From: JBAXGE01 sp044344145
Lineage (GTDB): Bacteria > Planctomycetota > Phycisphaerae > WQYP01
Length of the DNA: 28,642 nt
Direction: 5' to 3'
NCBI GenBank assembly: GCA_044344145.1
Contig: JBIJDM010000008.1
Span: 1 to 28,642, forward strand
The notes under the pieces were generated by a model, which saw nothing but the letters and a program-made list of their open reading frames with translations, did no database searches and was not told where the DNA came from. Made by a program: the position numbers and the translations under genes. Below are positions 7,643 to 15,735 of this stretch, piece after piece (the first letter of the stretch is position 1; every line of letters starts with the position of its first letter).

Positions 7643-8857
7643 ATGAATGCGCCTCCGGTAATCAACCAACCCGCCCCGGCCAGCCCGCCGGAGACCACGG
7701 CACCAGCCCCCGAGGCCATGGAGCGCAAACCACCTCAGGTAGCCAAAGCGCCGCCTTCGGGACGCATGTTTCCCTGCGGAAAGTGCGGGGCCAAGCTGAA
7801 TTATGACCCCGCCCAGCGGAACCTGAAGTGCCCCTATTGCGGACATGAAGAAGTCATCGCACCGGCCCAACTAGCGGGCAATGCGGAACTGGATTTGGAG
7901 CGTTATCTGCGCGGGGATCAGATTGACGCCCAGGCCGGGGCGCAGGGCCAAATGCGGGAAGTAAAATGCCCCGGCTGCGGTGCCAGTCAGCAAGTATCCG
8001 ACCTCTACATCACCACCGCGTGTAAGTTCTGTTCCACGCATCTGGTCAACGAACCTGAATCCGCCCGCAAGCTGGTCTTCCCGGAACTGGTACTGCCGTT
8101 TATGATCCCGCAGCGCGACGCGGTGACGCGCTTCAATGGCTGGGTGAAGGCGCTGTGGTTTGCGCCCAATGATCTGACGCAGTTCGCCAATCTGGGCCGG
8201 CTGCGCGGTATGTATATGCCGTTTTGGACGTATGACGCGATGACCTATTCGGCCTATACCGGCCAGCGCGGGGATGATTACTGGGTTACGGTGAGTTATA
8301 CCGTCACGGTGAATGGTCGTACCGAACACCGCACCCGGCAGGAACGGCGCACCCGCTGGACCTGGGTATCCGGCGAGGTGGATAATTTCTTTGACGATGT
8401 GTTGGTGTGCGGGTCGCAAATTCTACCCACGGAGATGGTGGATAAACTTTCGCCATGGGAGTTGCGGAAATTGGTACCTTACAAGCCGGATTATCTCAGC
8501 GGCTTTGACAGTCTGCGCTACCAGATCAGCCTGCATGCCGGGTTCCAGCGGGCCCGCGAAATTATGGCTGCCGCCATCCGGGAACTGTGCAAGCGGGATA
8601 TCGGCGGTGATCATCAGGTGGTGTCCACGGTGAATACCCAATATGTCGGCGTGACGTTCAAGCATTTGTTGCTGCCGATCTGGGTGGCCACGTACCAATA
8701 TCACAATAAGACCTATCGCATTCTGGTCAATGCCCAGACGGGCGAAGTGGTGGGCACCAGGCCGTATAGCTGGATCAAGATCACGCTGGCGGTTTTGGCG
8801 GGTTTGGTGCTGGTGGCGGTCATTATCGGAATCTTTGCCCTGATGGCACAAAATTAG
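7643..8857 (+). CDS. Membrane-anchored double zinc-ribbon protein
   Basis: A 404-residue protein with a Pro/Ala-rich N-terminal tail and two zinc ribbons: C45xxC48...C63xxC66 and C109xxC112...C127xxC130. A long middle region rich in aromatic residues follows, including MYMPFWTYDAMTYSAYTG. Near the end are YRILVNAQTGEVVGTRPYSW and a single hydrophobic segment at about 377-400, so it is probably tail-anchored with the ribbons in the cytoplasm. The same layout is known from uncharacterised bacterial proteins sometimes labelled as PriA/helicase-like or TFIIB-type zinc-ribbon proteins because of the Cys pairs; no helicase motifs are present here. It probably shares a transcript with the lyase gene (nine-base gap; AGGA overlaps the previous stop). 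The function is not known. Confidence 0.8.
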   Translation: MNAPPVINQPAPASPPETTAPAPEAMERKPPQVAKAPPSGRMFPCGKCGAKLNYDPAQRNLKCPYCGHEEVIAPAQLAGNAELDLERYLRGDQIDAQAGAQGQMREVKCPGCGASQQVSDLYITTACKFCSTHLVNEPESARKLVFPELVLPFMIPQRDAVTRFNGWVKALWFAPNDLTQFANLGRLRGMYMPFWTYDAMTYSAYTGQRGDDYWVTVSYTVTVNGRTEHRTRQERRTRWTWVSGEVDNFFDDVLVCGSQILPTEMVDKLSPWELRKLVPYKPDYLSGFDSLRYQISLHAGFQRAREIMAAAIRELCKRDIGGDHQVVSTVNTQYVGVTFKHLLLPIWVATYQYHNKTYRILVNAQTGEVVGTRPYSWIKITLAVLAGLVLVAVIIGIFALMAQN

Positions 8858-8867
8858 CGTTGGCGAC

Positions 8868-8912
8868 TTGCCCAAGAGGGGGCGGGTGGCATATTATCTG
8901 TTTATCCGGATA
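8868..8912 (+). promoter_or_regulatory. Candidate metF promoter with downstream palindrome
   Basis: TTGCCC (8868-8873) and TATTAT (8892-8897) are 18 bases apart and could serve as -35 and -10. Six bases downstream lies a perfect ten-base palindrome, TATCCGGATA (8903-8912), close to the expected transcription start. This is a natural place for a repressor site. The Shine-Dalgarno AAGGATGG follows directly. Confidence 0.4.
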
Positions 8913-8925
8913 TAAGGATGGATGT

Positions 8926-9843
8926 ATGCATATAGCCGATATCTTAGCCCGCTACCCGACGATGTTCTCGTTTGAGTTCTTCCCGCCCAAGACCCCTGCG
9001 GGGGCGGAACAACTTTTTGAGAACATCCGCGAATTGGAAACCCTCAAGCCCAGCTTTGTCAGTGTGACGTATGGCGCAGGCGGTTCCACCCGGCAGATGA
9101 CCCATGATCTCGTGGTGCGGATCAAACAGACCACGGCCATTCCGCCCATCCCGCATCTGACGTGTGTCTGTCACACCCGGGAGGATATCGAGGGGATTCT
9201 GACGCGCTATGCCGCGGCGGGGGTGGCGAATATTCTGGCTTTGGGCGGTGATGTGCCGCGCGACCGGGCGGATTATGATCGCAGTCAGGACGCCTTCGCC
9301 CATGCGGCGGGTTTGGTGGCGTTTATTCGTGAGTTTAACAGCCGCAAGATTCATCCCGATGCGCGGGGCTTTGGCATCGGTGTGGCGGGGTTCCCCGAGG
9401 GGCATCCGACCACGCCGAATCGGTTGCTGGAAATGGATTATCTCAAGGCCAAGGTGGACGCCGGGGCCGATTACATTGTGACGCAGTTATTTTTCGATAA
9501 CCACGACTTTTACGATTTCCGCGAACGCTGCGAACTGGCAGGGATCTGCGTGCCGATTATCGCGGGCATTATGCCGGTGGCGAGTGTCAGCGGGATGAAA
9601 CGCATGGCGGAATTGGCGCTGGGGGCACGCTTCCCCGGCCGGCTGATCCGCGCCATCCAACGGGCAGGCGATGACCCCGAAGCGGTGAAACGCGTGGGCA
9701 TTCATTGGGCCACAGAACAATGCCGCGATCTGTTGGATAACAAGGTGCGTGGGATTCACTTTTACACGCTCAACAACAGTTACGCCACACGCGAGATTTA
9801 TCGGAATCTGGGCTTGCGGGATTCGGCTCCGCAACCGGTTTAA
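8926..9843 (+). CDS. metF: Methylenetetrahydrofolate reductase
   Basis: Cytoplasmic flavoenzyme reducing 5,10-methylene-THF to 5-methyl-THF, the methyl donor for methionine synthesis. It has 305 residues against about 296 in E. coli. Family marks in order are FSFEFFPPKT at the N-terminus, VTYGAGGSTR, HLTCVCHTR, NILALGGDVPRD, GVAGFPEGHP, TQLFFDN and IIAGIMPV. The frame is open from 8860, but the ATG at 8926 starts directly before the conserved region and has AAGGATGG upstream. No methionine synthase gene is in the window, so it stands alone. Its TAA at 9841-9843 overlaps the TAA of the convergent nnrD, leaving no room for a terminator between them. Confidence 0.95.
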   Translation: MHIADILARYPTMFSFEFFPPKTPAGAEQLFENIRELETLKPSFVSVTYGAGGSTRQMTHDLVVRIKQTTAIPPIPHLTCVCHTREDIEGILTRYAAAGVANILALGGDVPRDRADYDRSQDAFAHAAGLVAFIREFNSRKIHPDARGFGIGVAGFPEGHPTTPNRLLEMDYLKAKVDAGADYIVTQLFFDNHDFYDFRERCELAGICVPIIAGIMPVASVSGMKRMAELALGARFPGRLIRAIQRAGDDPEAVKRVGIHWATEQCRDLLDNKVRGIHFYTLNNSYATREIYRNLGLRDSAPQPV

Positions 9844-10697
9844 GTGCCGATACTTTCCGATATAGCCCGGGGCAGTTGGGCAATGACGTCCGCTGCCATC
9901 AGGCCGATATTCCCACCCAATTGTGCCAATGCCAGATCACCGGCGCGCCCGTGGCTGTGCGCTGCGCGGGTGGCCGCGGCCAAGGGGGGCAACCCCTGTC
10001 CCAGCAGGCTGGCGACAACGCCGGTGAGAACATCGCCCATGCCCGCAGTGGCCATGGCGGTATTGCCGGTCTGGTTGGTGTGGCTGGTGGTGCCATCGGT
10101 GCAAATCGTGTGATAGCCTTTGAGAATCACGGTGGCACCGCCCAGAAATTCGGCCAGCGCCCGGGCCTGATCAGCACGCTGTGTTAGGGATGCCAAACCC
10201 AAGCCACGGGCCAGACGCTGATACTCGCCGGGGTGGGGCGTGAGTATGACATTCCGCCAGTCCGTGCGCCAGGTCTTGCATTGCGGCCCGGCCAACGCCA
10301 GCAGATTCAGGGCATCGGCATCGCAGACCACCGGGCCGGGGAACTGGCTCAGGATACCGCGCAGGATGCCCGTCAAGCCGGGCTGCTGGCCCCAGCCGGG
10401 GCCGATGGCCACGACATCATGGGTGCCGAGTGCGGACCATAGGGCTGTTGGGGCAGAGGGTGAGTAGGCCACCGCCGTAGCCGAGGGGCAAAGCGTGAGT
10501 AACGCGGTAATAATACTCGCATCGGCGGCGATGCGGACCAGACCGCTCCCGCTGCGATACGCGGCATTGGCCGCCAGTGCCGGGGCGCCAACCATAGTCG
10601 GACAACCCCCGATGATCAGCACACGGCCAAACTGGCCTTTATGACAGTCGGCAGAACGCGGGGGCAACCGGGGCACGGATGAGGCGGATGTTGTCAT
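9840..10697 (-). CDS. nnrD: ADP/ATP-dependent NAD(P)H-hydrate dehydratase
   Basis: Repairs damaged NADHX/NADPHX by dehydration using ADP or ATP. The 285 residues cover only the C-terminal (carbohydrate-kinase-like) half of the bifunctional Nnr/YjeF protein; the epimerase half is absent here. Conserved segments are KGQFGRVLIIGG near the N-terminus, SGSGLVRIA, AIGPGWGQ, VCDADALNLLA, ILTPHPGEYQRL, VILKGYHTI and the nucleotide/active-site loop NTAMATAGMGDVLTGVVASLLGQG (seen in two parts). It starts four bases after the tsaD stop, with AGGAT inside the tsaD end, so it is the last gene of the peptidase-tsaD-nnrD operon. Its stop overlaps that of metF. Confidence 0.92.
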   Translation of the reverse strand: MTTSASSVPRLPPRSADCHKGQFGRVLIIGGCPTMVGAPALAANAAYRSGSGLVRIAADASIITALLTLCPSATAVAYSPSAPTALWSALGTHDVVAIGPGWGQQPGLTGILRGILSQFPGPVVCDADALNLLALAGPQCKTWRTDWRNVILTPHPGEYQRLARGLGLASLTQRADQARALAEFLGGATVILKGYHTICTDGTTSHTNQTGNTAMATAGMGDVLTGVVASLLGQGLPPLAAATRAAHSHGRAGDLALAQLGGNIGLMAADVIAQLPRAISESIGT

Positions 10698-10701
10698 ATT
10701 T

Positions 10702-11742
10702 TTATCCTACCGTAGCAATGGCTTCCAGCGCCAGATCAGCCGTGATCCCGGCACACCAATGATGATAGCCCAGTCCGGCGATCATGGCGGCATTGTCGGT
10801 GCAATAGGGCATGGCCGGGATATGCACCGGGACGGCCAGCTTGGTGCCCAGTGTGGTGATGGCCTGACGGATGCTGCGATTGGCACTGACCCCGCCACCA
10901 ACAATAATGCTGCGGGCATGGTAACGGGTGACAGCGCGGCGGATTTTTTCAGACAGGACTTTGGCCACAGAGTTTTGGAAACTGACGGCAATATCGGCCT
11001 GATCTTGCGCCGTCAGGTCGCTGGCGGGTCGGGCTTTGCCCTGATGGCCGCGCGCGTGATAGAGCACAGCGGTCTTGAGGCCGGAGAATGAGAAATTCAA
11101 CGAATCGGGTTCCAACAACGGTACGGGGAGTTTGACGGCCTTGGGGTTGCCCTGCTGGGCAATGCGGTCAATGATGGGCCCGCCGGGGTAGCCAAGTTCC
11201 ATAATTGCGGCGACTTTATCGAAGGCTTCGCCGACGGCATCATCATGGGTGGCGCCGATGCGTTGGATATCCTGAAACGAGCGGACCAGATAGAGCGCGG
11301 TATGTCCGCCGGAGATGGTCAGGCCGATGGCGGGAAATGTTGGGGGCGTTGGCAGGGGGGTATCCACCGGGGCCAGCAGACTGGCGTATAGATGGGCATG
11401 GACATGATTCACCGCCAGCAGGGGCAGGTTCCAAGCCATGGCCAGCACCTTGGCGGCACTGACGCCGACAATCAGACACCCGATTAAACCGGGGCAATTG
11501 GAGACTGCCACCGCGCCGAGTTCGCCGGGCGTAACACCGGCTTCGGCCAGAGCGAGTTTGATCACCTGATCCAGATGCTCAAGATGCGCACGGGAGGCAA
11601 TTTCGGGCACGACCCCGCCGAATTTCTGGTGCAACGCGACCTGCGTCCAGACCACATTGGACTTCACGTGTACGCCATCGGCCACCACGGCAGCAGCCGT
11701 TTCGTCACAAGTGGTTTCGATGCCAAGGACTAGTTTCGCCAT
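10702..11742 (-). CDS. tsaD: tRNA N6-adenosine threonylcarbamoyltransferase
   Basis: Catalytic subunit of the complex that puts the t6A modification on A37 of ANN-decoding tRNAs; it transfers the threonylcarbamoyl group from TC-AMP. The 346 residues match the family length. The start LGIETTCDETAAAVV is diagnostic. Metal ligands are seen in NHVHAH (H113 and H117), and ISGGHTALY, GEAFDKVA, FSFSGLKTA, VGGGVSANRSIR and YCTDNAAMIAGLGYH follow. The ATG at 11742 is three bases after the stop of the S41 peptidase gene and has only a weak Shine-Dalgarno, so translation is probably coupled. The partner genes tsaB, tsaC and tsaE are not in the window. Confidence 0.96.
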   Translation of the reverse strand: MAKLVLGIETTCDETAAAVVADGVHVKSNVVWTQVALHQKFGGVVPEIASRAHLEHLDQVIKLALAEAGVTPGELGAVAVSNCPGLIGCLIVGVSAAKVLAMAWNLPLLAVNHVHAHLYASLLAPVDTPLPTPPTFPAIGLTISGGHTALYLVRSFQDIQRIGATHDDAVGEAFDKVAAIMELGYPGGPIIDRIAQQGNPKAVKLPVPLLEPDSLNFSFSGLKTAVLYHARGHQGKARPASDLTAQDQADIAVSFQNSVAKVLSEKIRRAVTRYHARSIIVGGGVSANRSIRQAITTLGTKLAVPVHIPAMPYCTDNAAMIAGLGYHHWCAGITADLALEAIATVG

Positions 11743-11745
11743 GGT

Positions 11746-13215
11746 TCAGGGCCTGGGCTCGGTGGCCGGTTGGGAGGTGGTGGTGGCGGGCATCGAGGCC
11801 CCGACTTCCGGCTGGGTAGTTTGAATGGCCGGAGTGACCCGGGCCGTTTCGAGAATGCCGGCAGTTTTCTTTTCCAGCAACAGGTTCAAGGCCTGCTGCA
11901 ACTGACGATCCACCACGGTCTGGGTGGTGGGTTGCGTGCTGGCGGGTTGGGTGGCAGTGGGTTGAGTTGTGGTCTTGGGCATGATGATATCGCTCTGGGA
12001 ACGGGCCCGGAGAATGGCGCGGTTTTCCGCTTCGGTGATTTCCACACTCTGGCCGGCGTGGGGGTCAACACCCCATTCCTTGGCATCCTTGCGGCGGGTG
12101 ATATTTTTGCCCGAGGGCAGGTAGTAATTGGCCGTGGTCAGCTTGAGGGCGCTCTGGCCATTGTTGAAGGCAATCATGGTCTGCACCGACCCTTTGCCAT
12201 AGGTGCGATTCCCCACCAGCACGGCGCGGTGATGATCCTTCAGAGCCCCGGCGACAATTTCGGCGGCGGAAGCCGAATATTCATTCACCAGTACGACCAT
12301 GGGCACTACCGGATAGTCATCTTTGGGCACGGCGTTGGTCACACTGATGCTGCTGGCTTGCCGGCCGCGGGTGGAAACAATGACCCCTTCGGACAGGAAG
12401 CGGTCGGCCACAGCGCAGCCTTCGACCAGCAAACCACCGGGATTGAAGCGCAGGTCAAGAATCAGACCCTTGAGTGCGTTGGGGCCTTCCAGCAAAGGCA
12501 GCAGCAGGCGGTCGAGTTCGTTGCTGGTGTTGTTGGAAAAGCTGTTGATGCGGGCATATCCGATGCGGTGTTCGGGGTCGAGCACAAAATCCCATGTGCC
12601 GGTGCCATCGTCGCGATGTTTGACCCCGCGCACGGTCTGGATGGCGACCACACCGCGTTCGATTTCGATATTGAGCGGGGCTTTTTCGCCGGAGCGCTGC
12701 ACTTTGACGTTCAGCTTGGTGCCCGGTGGACCGCCGATGTCGGTGATAATATCGCGCAGACTTTTGCCGTCGAGGTTCACGCCGTTGATACTCAGGAAGC
12801 GATCCCCGGCCATGATGCCGGCCTTGAGCGCGGGTGAATCTTCCAGCGGGGAAACCACGGTAATATGACCGGTGGTGGGGTCCTGAGATAGTTCCGCACC
12901 AATGCCGGTGAATTGGCCGCGGGTTTGTTTCTCGAAGGCGATCCATTCATCGCGGGAGAAATAATTGCTGTAGGGATCAAGCTCGCCCAACATGCCATCA
13001 ATGGCACCTTTGAGCAGTTTGTCGTCGGCAATGGGTTCGACGTAATTGGTGGAGACGATGGACCGCAAGTCCACCAGAATGTCGAAGAAATCGAACGCGG
13101 TGAGCGGTTTGTCCGCGCGGCTGGCGGGGATGTGGGCGACCAAAAGCCCGACGATAAACCCGGCGCCAGCGATGACCAGACCTTTAGCCCAGCGCGGTTG
13201 CTTGTATCCAAACAT
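11746..13215 (-). CDS. ctpA: C-terminal processing peptidase, S41 family
   Basis: Periplasmic serine protease of the CtpA/Prc family, 489 residues. A hydrophobic export/anchor segment lies at about 11-27 (LVIAGAGFIVGLLVAHI). An N-terminal helical region with GMLGELDPYSNYF follows, then a PDZ domain (GIGAEL...VSPLEDSPALKAGIMAGDRFLSING) and the catalytic core with LRFNPGGLL. The Ser-Lys dyad is visible in NEYSASAAEI (S316) and TYGKGSVQT (K341), 25 residues apart as in the family. The C-terminus is a Thr/Gln/Pro-rich tail with repeated TQP units, then a short helix. The frame begins at a TTG (13230), but the ATG at 13215 has GGAG nine bases upstream. First gene of the operon with tsaD and nnrD. 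Confidence 0.92.
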   Translation of the reverse strand: MFGYKQPRWAKGLVIAGAGFIVGLLVAHIPASRADKPLTAFDFFDILVDLRSIVSTNYVEPIADDKLLKGAIDGMLGELDPYSNYFSRDEWIAFEKQTRGQFTGIGAELSQDPTTGHITVVSPLEDSPALKAGIMAGDRFLSINGVNLDGKSLRDIITDIGGPPGTKLNVKVQRSGEKAPLNIEIERGVVAIQTVRGVKHRDDGTGTWDFVLDPEHRIGYARINSFSNNTSNELDRLLLPLLEGPNALKGLILDLRFNPGGLLVEGCAVADRFLSEGVIVSTRGRQASSISVTNAVPKDDYPVVPMVVLVNEYSASAAEIVAGALKDHHRAVLVGNRTYGKGSVQTMIAFNNGQSALKLTTANYYLPSGKNITRRKDAKEWGVDPHAGQSVEITEAENRAILRARSQSDIIMPKTTTQPTATQPASTQPTTQTVVDRQLQQALNLLLEKKTAGILETARVTPAIQTTQPEVGASMPATTTSQPATEPRP

Positions 13216-13241
13216 AAGCACATGCTCCAAATGATGGCTGC

Positions 13242-13271
13242 ATCATACCCGTAGCGGGGCCGGGGGGCCAA
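13242..13271 (-). promoter_or_regulatory. Candidate promoter of the ctpA-tsaD-nnrD operon
   Basis: On the minus strand TTGGCC (13271-13266) and TATGAT (13247-13242) are 18 bases apart, about 27 bases before the chosen ATG. The -10 matches five of six positions and the -35 four of six. It is the best candidate in the gap to pstB. Confidence 0.35.
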
Positions 13272-13341
13272 ATTGGAGGGGGAAAGTTAGACCGGAGGGG
13301 CGCCAAGGCAGATTTACCGTGGGGAATGATCCGCGGGAAAC

Positions 13342-14172
13342 TTACCCGAACCGGCCGGTGACGTAGTCTTCAGTCTGTTTGTGGGTGGGGTTCTGGAAAA
13401 TCTTCTCTGTGGGGCCATATTCGATCAGGCGCCCAAGGTAGAAGAAGGCGGTCTGGTCAGCCACACGGGCGGCCTGGTGCATGTTGTGGGTGACGATGAC
13501 GATGGAGACTTCCTTGCGCAGGCTTTCCATCAGCAGTTCGATTTTATTGGTGGCAATGGGGTCCAGCGCGGAGCAGGGTTCGTCCATGAGCAGGACTTCC
13601 GGCTTGGCCGAGATGGCGCGGGCAATACACAGCCGTTGTTGCTGACCCCCGGACAGGGCCAGAGCGCTGGCGTGCAGGCGATCTTTGACTTCATCCCACA
13701 AGCCAGCACTGCGGAGCGAACGTTCCACGGTTTCGTCCAGGAATTTCCGATTATTGATCCCGTCAATCCGCAGCGGATAGACGACATTTTCATAGATGCT
13801 CTTGGGGAAGGGGTTGGCCTTCTGGAAGACCATGCCGGTATGCTTACGGAGGGTGATGACATCCACGCCGGGGCCGTAAATTTCTTTGCCGTGAATCTTG
13901 CACGAGCCGATGATGTGGCAATTATCAATCAGATCATTGAGCCGATTGAAACAGCGAAGCAGAGTGGACTTACCGCAACCGGAAGGTCCGATGAAGGCCG
14001 TAACTTGTTTCTGGGGAATCTTGAGCGAAATATTGTGCATGGCCTGAGCGGTGCCATAATGGACGTTCAGGTCGGTCACCTCCACGGCGGAGGTGGTGTC
14101 GTGCGCTGTCCGATTCGCGTCAGAGAGCGAGGGCGTTACAGTGGCGGTGCGTTCTTGGAGCTCGGTAGTCAT
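13342..14172 (-). CDS. pstB: Phosphate ABC transporter ATP-binding protein
   Basis: ATPase of the high-affinity phosphate importer. The 276 residues include an N-terminal extension of about 30 residues compared with E. coli PstB. Seen in order: VEVTDLNVHYGTAQAMHNI, Walker A GPSGCGKST, LRCFNRLNDL (typical of PstB), Q-loop MVFQKANPFPKSIYENV, signature LSGGQQQRLCIARA, Walker B LLMDEPCSALDP, and the switch His in IVTHNMHQAARVAD. The frame is open to 14217, but the ATG at 14172 has GGAG six bases upstream; an ATG at 14178 is the alternative. No pstS, pstC, pstA or phoU is adjacent: the neighbours are a peptidase operon and an aminotransferase. A Pho-box-like repeat array and a -10 box lie just upstream. 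Confidence 0.95.
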   Translation of the reverse strand: MTTELQERTATVTPSLSDANRTAHDTTSAVEVTDLNVHYGTAQAMHNISLKIPQKQVTAFIGPSGCGKSTLLRCFNRLNDLIDNCHIIGSCKIHGKEIYGPGVDVITLRKHTGMVFQKANPFPKSIYENVVYPLRIDGINNRKFLDETVERSLRSAGLWDEVKDRLHASALALSGGQQQRLCIARAISAKPEVLLMDEPCSALDPIATNKIELLMESLRKEVSIVIVTHNMHQAARVADQTAFFYLGRLIEYGPTEKIFQNPTHKQTEDYVTGRFG

Positions 14173-14480
14173 GGTCATCTCCGAAACACTGGTAAACCTC
14201 TTAGCACAACAAGTCACACAAGCTATTGTATTTTGTGCTGCGCTAAGACTGATGCGGTTTGGCGCTAAGGTTTGGTTAAGTTCTACGGGCGATTGTGAAG
14301 AACGCGCTAATATTTTTGTAGTTTGTGCTAGGTCTTTGTCGCGACACTGTTTACGGCAGTCTCGTTGTATACGCTATCGCGAATGTGCGTGCATCATAGG
14401 TGATATGTTTTACCAGAATATTTGCATACTGGGCCCATAAGCCTTAGTTTTCGCACGAACAGCTATCAGGAACACAAATT
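14173..14480. other. Divergent intergenic region between pstB and the aminotransferase
   Basis: No gene was recognised. The left third carries the pstB leader and the phased repeats. AGCACAA-type words occur in both orientations (near 14192 and 14232, again near 14325). A ten-base palindrome TGTCGCGACA is at 14337-14346. I see no convincing promoter for the aminotransferase gene; AT-rich sequence at 14403-14430 is the likeliest place. The region is less GC-rich than the flanking genes. Confidence 0.45.
14225..14280 (-). promoter_or_regulatory. Candidate Pho box and -10 element upstream of pstB
   Basis: Read on the minus strand, heptamers CTTAACC (14280-14274), CTTAGCG (14269-14263) and CTTAGCG (14247-14241) start at offsets 0, 11 and 33. 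All lie on an 11-base grid with one degenerate unit (ACCGCAT) at offset 22. After the last heptamer and ten bases comes TACAAT (14230-14225), a good -10. PhoB-type regulators bind 7-base repeats spaced by four bases, with the array taking the place of the -35. The layout fits this and the gene is pstB. No regulator gene is in view. Confidence 0.55.
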
Positions 14481-15693
14481 ATGTACCGTTATGGACAAGA
14501 AGAGATTGATGCCGTGGCCCGGGTAATTCGCAGTGGCCAGTGGTTCCGTTATGGCGATGCAGCCAAGGGTCATCTGGGCGAGACCAAACTGTTCGAACAG
14601 GAATTGGCTGCGTACATGGGGACCAAGCATGCATGCTTTATGTCCCATGGCACCACTTCGTTGATGTGTTGTTATGCAGGTTTGGGTATGGGGCCGGGGG
14701 ATGAGGTGAGTATTCCCGGTTATACCTGGGTGGCCTCGGCGCTGGCCCCGATGAATCTGGGTATTGTGCCGGTGATTGTGGATGTGGATGAAAGTCTGAC
14801 GATTTCGCCGGAAGCGATTGAAAAGGCGATTACCCCCCCGCACCAAGGCCATCAACCCCATTCACATGGCGGGCTTGGCCTGTGATATGGATGCCATTAC
14901 GGATATCGCCAAACGCAAGGGGCTCTATATTGTGGAAGATGCCTGCCAGTGTGATGGCGGGCTGTGGCATGATGGCCGCAAGCTGGGCACAATCGGTGAT
15001 ACCGGTGCGTACTCGTTTAACTATTACAAAGTGATCTCCTGCGGCGAAGGCGGCGCGTTTGTCTGTCAGGATGAAGAAGTGTTTGAACGTGGAGTCATTT
15101 ATCACGATTCGGGATGCAATTTTTTCAGCGGCCAGCCCAAGTTGCCGATGTTCGGCGGCTTGATTGTGCGCGGCAATGAACTGATGGCGGCGATGATGCG
15201 GGTGCAATTGCAGCGTTTGCCGGGGATTGTGGCCGACCTGCAACAACGCCGGGCGGATTTGGAGCAGCGGTTACAGATGGCCCTGCCCAAGTCGGTACGG
15301 ACCGGATTGCGTTATGGCGGGGCCCGCACCGGTACCGGCGCGGTGGCCACACTGATCTGTCAGGATGAAGCCAGTGCCCGACGCTTGATGGAACGGTATC
15401 GCGCCACCCCGGCCGCGGCGCTGTGTGCGGCGTGGATCCCGATTGATTCGGGTCGGCATGTCTATGCCAACTGGGAATCGGTGATGCAGCGGCGCGGCTC
15501 GTATCATCCGGACCTGAATGCGTTCAATTTGCCGCAGAATGCGGGCTCGACGGCGACCTACTCGCCCACGATGCTGCCCCGGACGCTGGAACTGCTGAAA
15601 CGGTCGGTGATTCTGCCGATTAATCCGGATTGGACGACGGCGGAACTCGATACGCTGGCCCAAGGTTTCATCGGCGCAGCGACCGGCCTATAA
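14481..15693 (+). CDS. DegT/DnrJ/EryC1-type PLP aminotransferase, interrupted by a frameshift
   Basis: Sugar aminotransferase-like enzyme (fold type I PLP), the class that makes amino sugars for surface glycans or antibiotics. The first frame (14481-14885) gives the N-terminus YRYGQEEIDAVARVI and the cofactor region FMSHGTTSL. The second frame (to 15693) gives IVEDACQCDGG and the Schiff-base Lys in SFNYYKVISCGEGGAF. Neither piece works alone. The break is at a run of seven C (14833-14839); with six C the frame reads ...EKAITPRTKAINPIHMAG without a gap and gives about 403 residues, the normal family length. AGGA lies nine bases before the ATG. Either the gene is inactivated, is phase-variable, or the extra C is a sequencing error. 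An AhpD-like gene follows 42 bases later. Confidence 0.85.
14833..14839 (+). repeat. C7 homopolymer at the frameshift
   Basis: Seven consecutive C bases separate the two coding frames of the aminotransferase. Removing one C joins them at a conserved place without other change. Such tracts are prone to slippage in vivo and to base-calling errors. Confidence 0.8.
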
Positions 15694-15735
15694 TGCCGTG
15701 TATTGCTGCTATAACCCCTTTTTGGAGACACACTG

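Noticed and set aside
9840..10697. Bifunctional Nnr with an epimerase domain
   Set aside because: The protein has only 285 residues covering the dehydratase domain; the adjacent frame upstream is tsaD, not an epimerase.
11770..12837. Long open frame of 355 codons antisense to the S41 peptidase gene
   Set aside because: The opposite strand encodes a complete peptidase with PDZ and Ser-Lys dyad. The antisense product is Gly/His/Asp-rich and of unnatural composition, as expected from GC-rich codon bias.
13381..14268. Open frame of 295 codons antisense to pstB
   Set aside because: It mirrors pstB codons; no family resemblance, and the pstB motifs are unambiguous.
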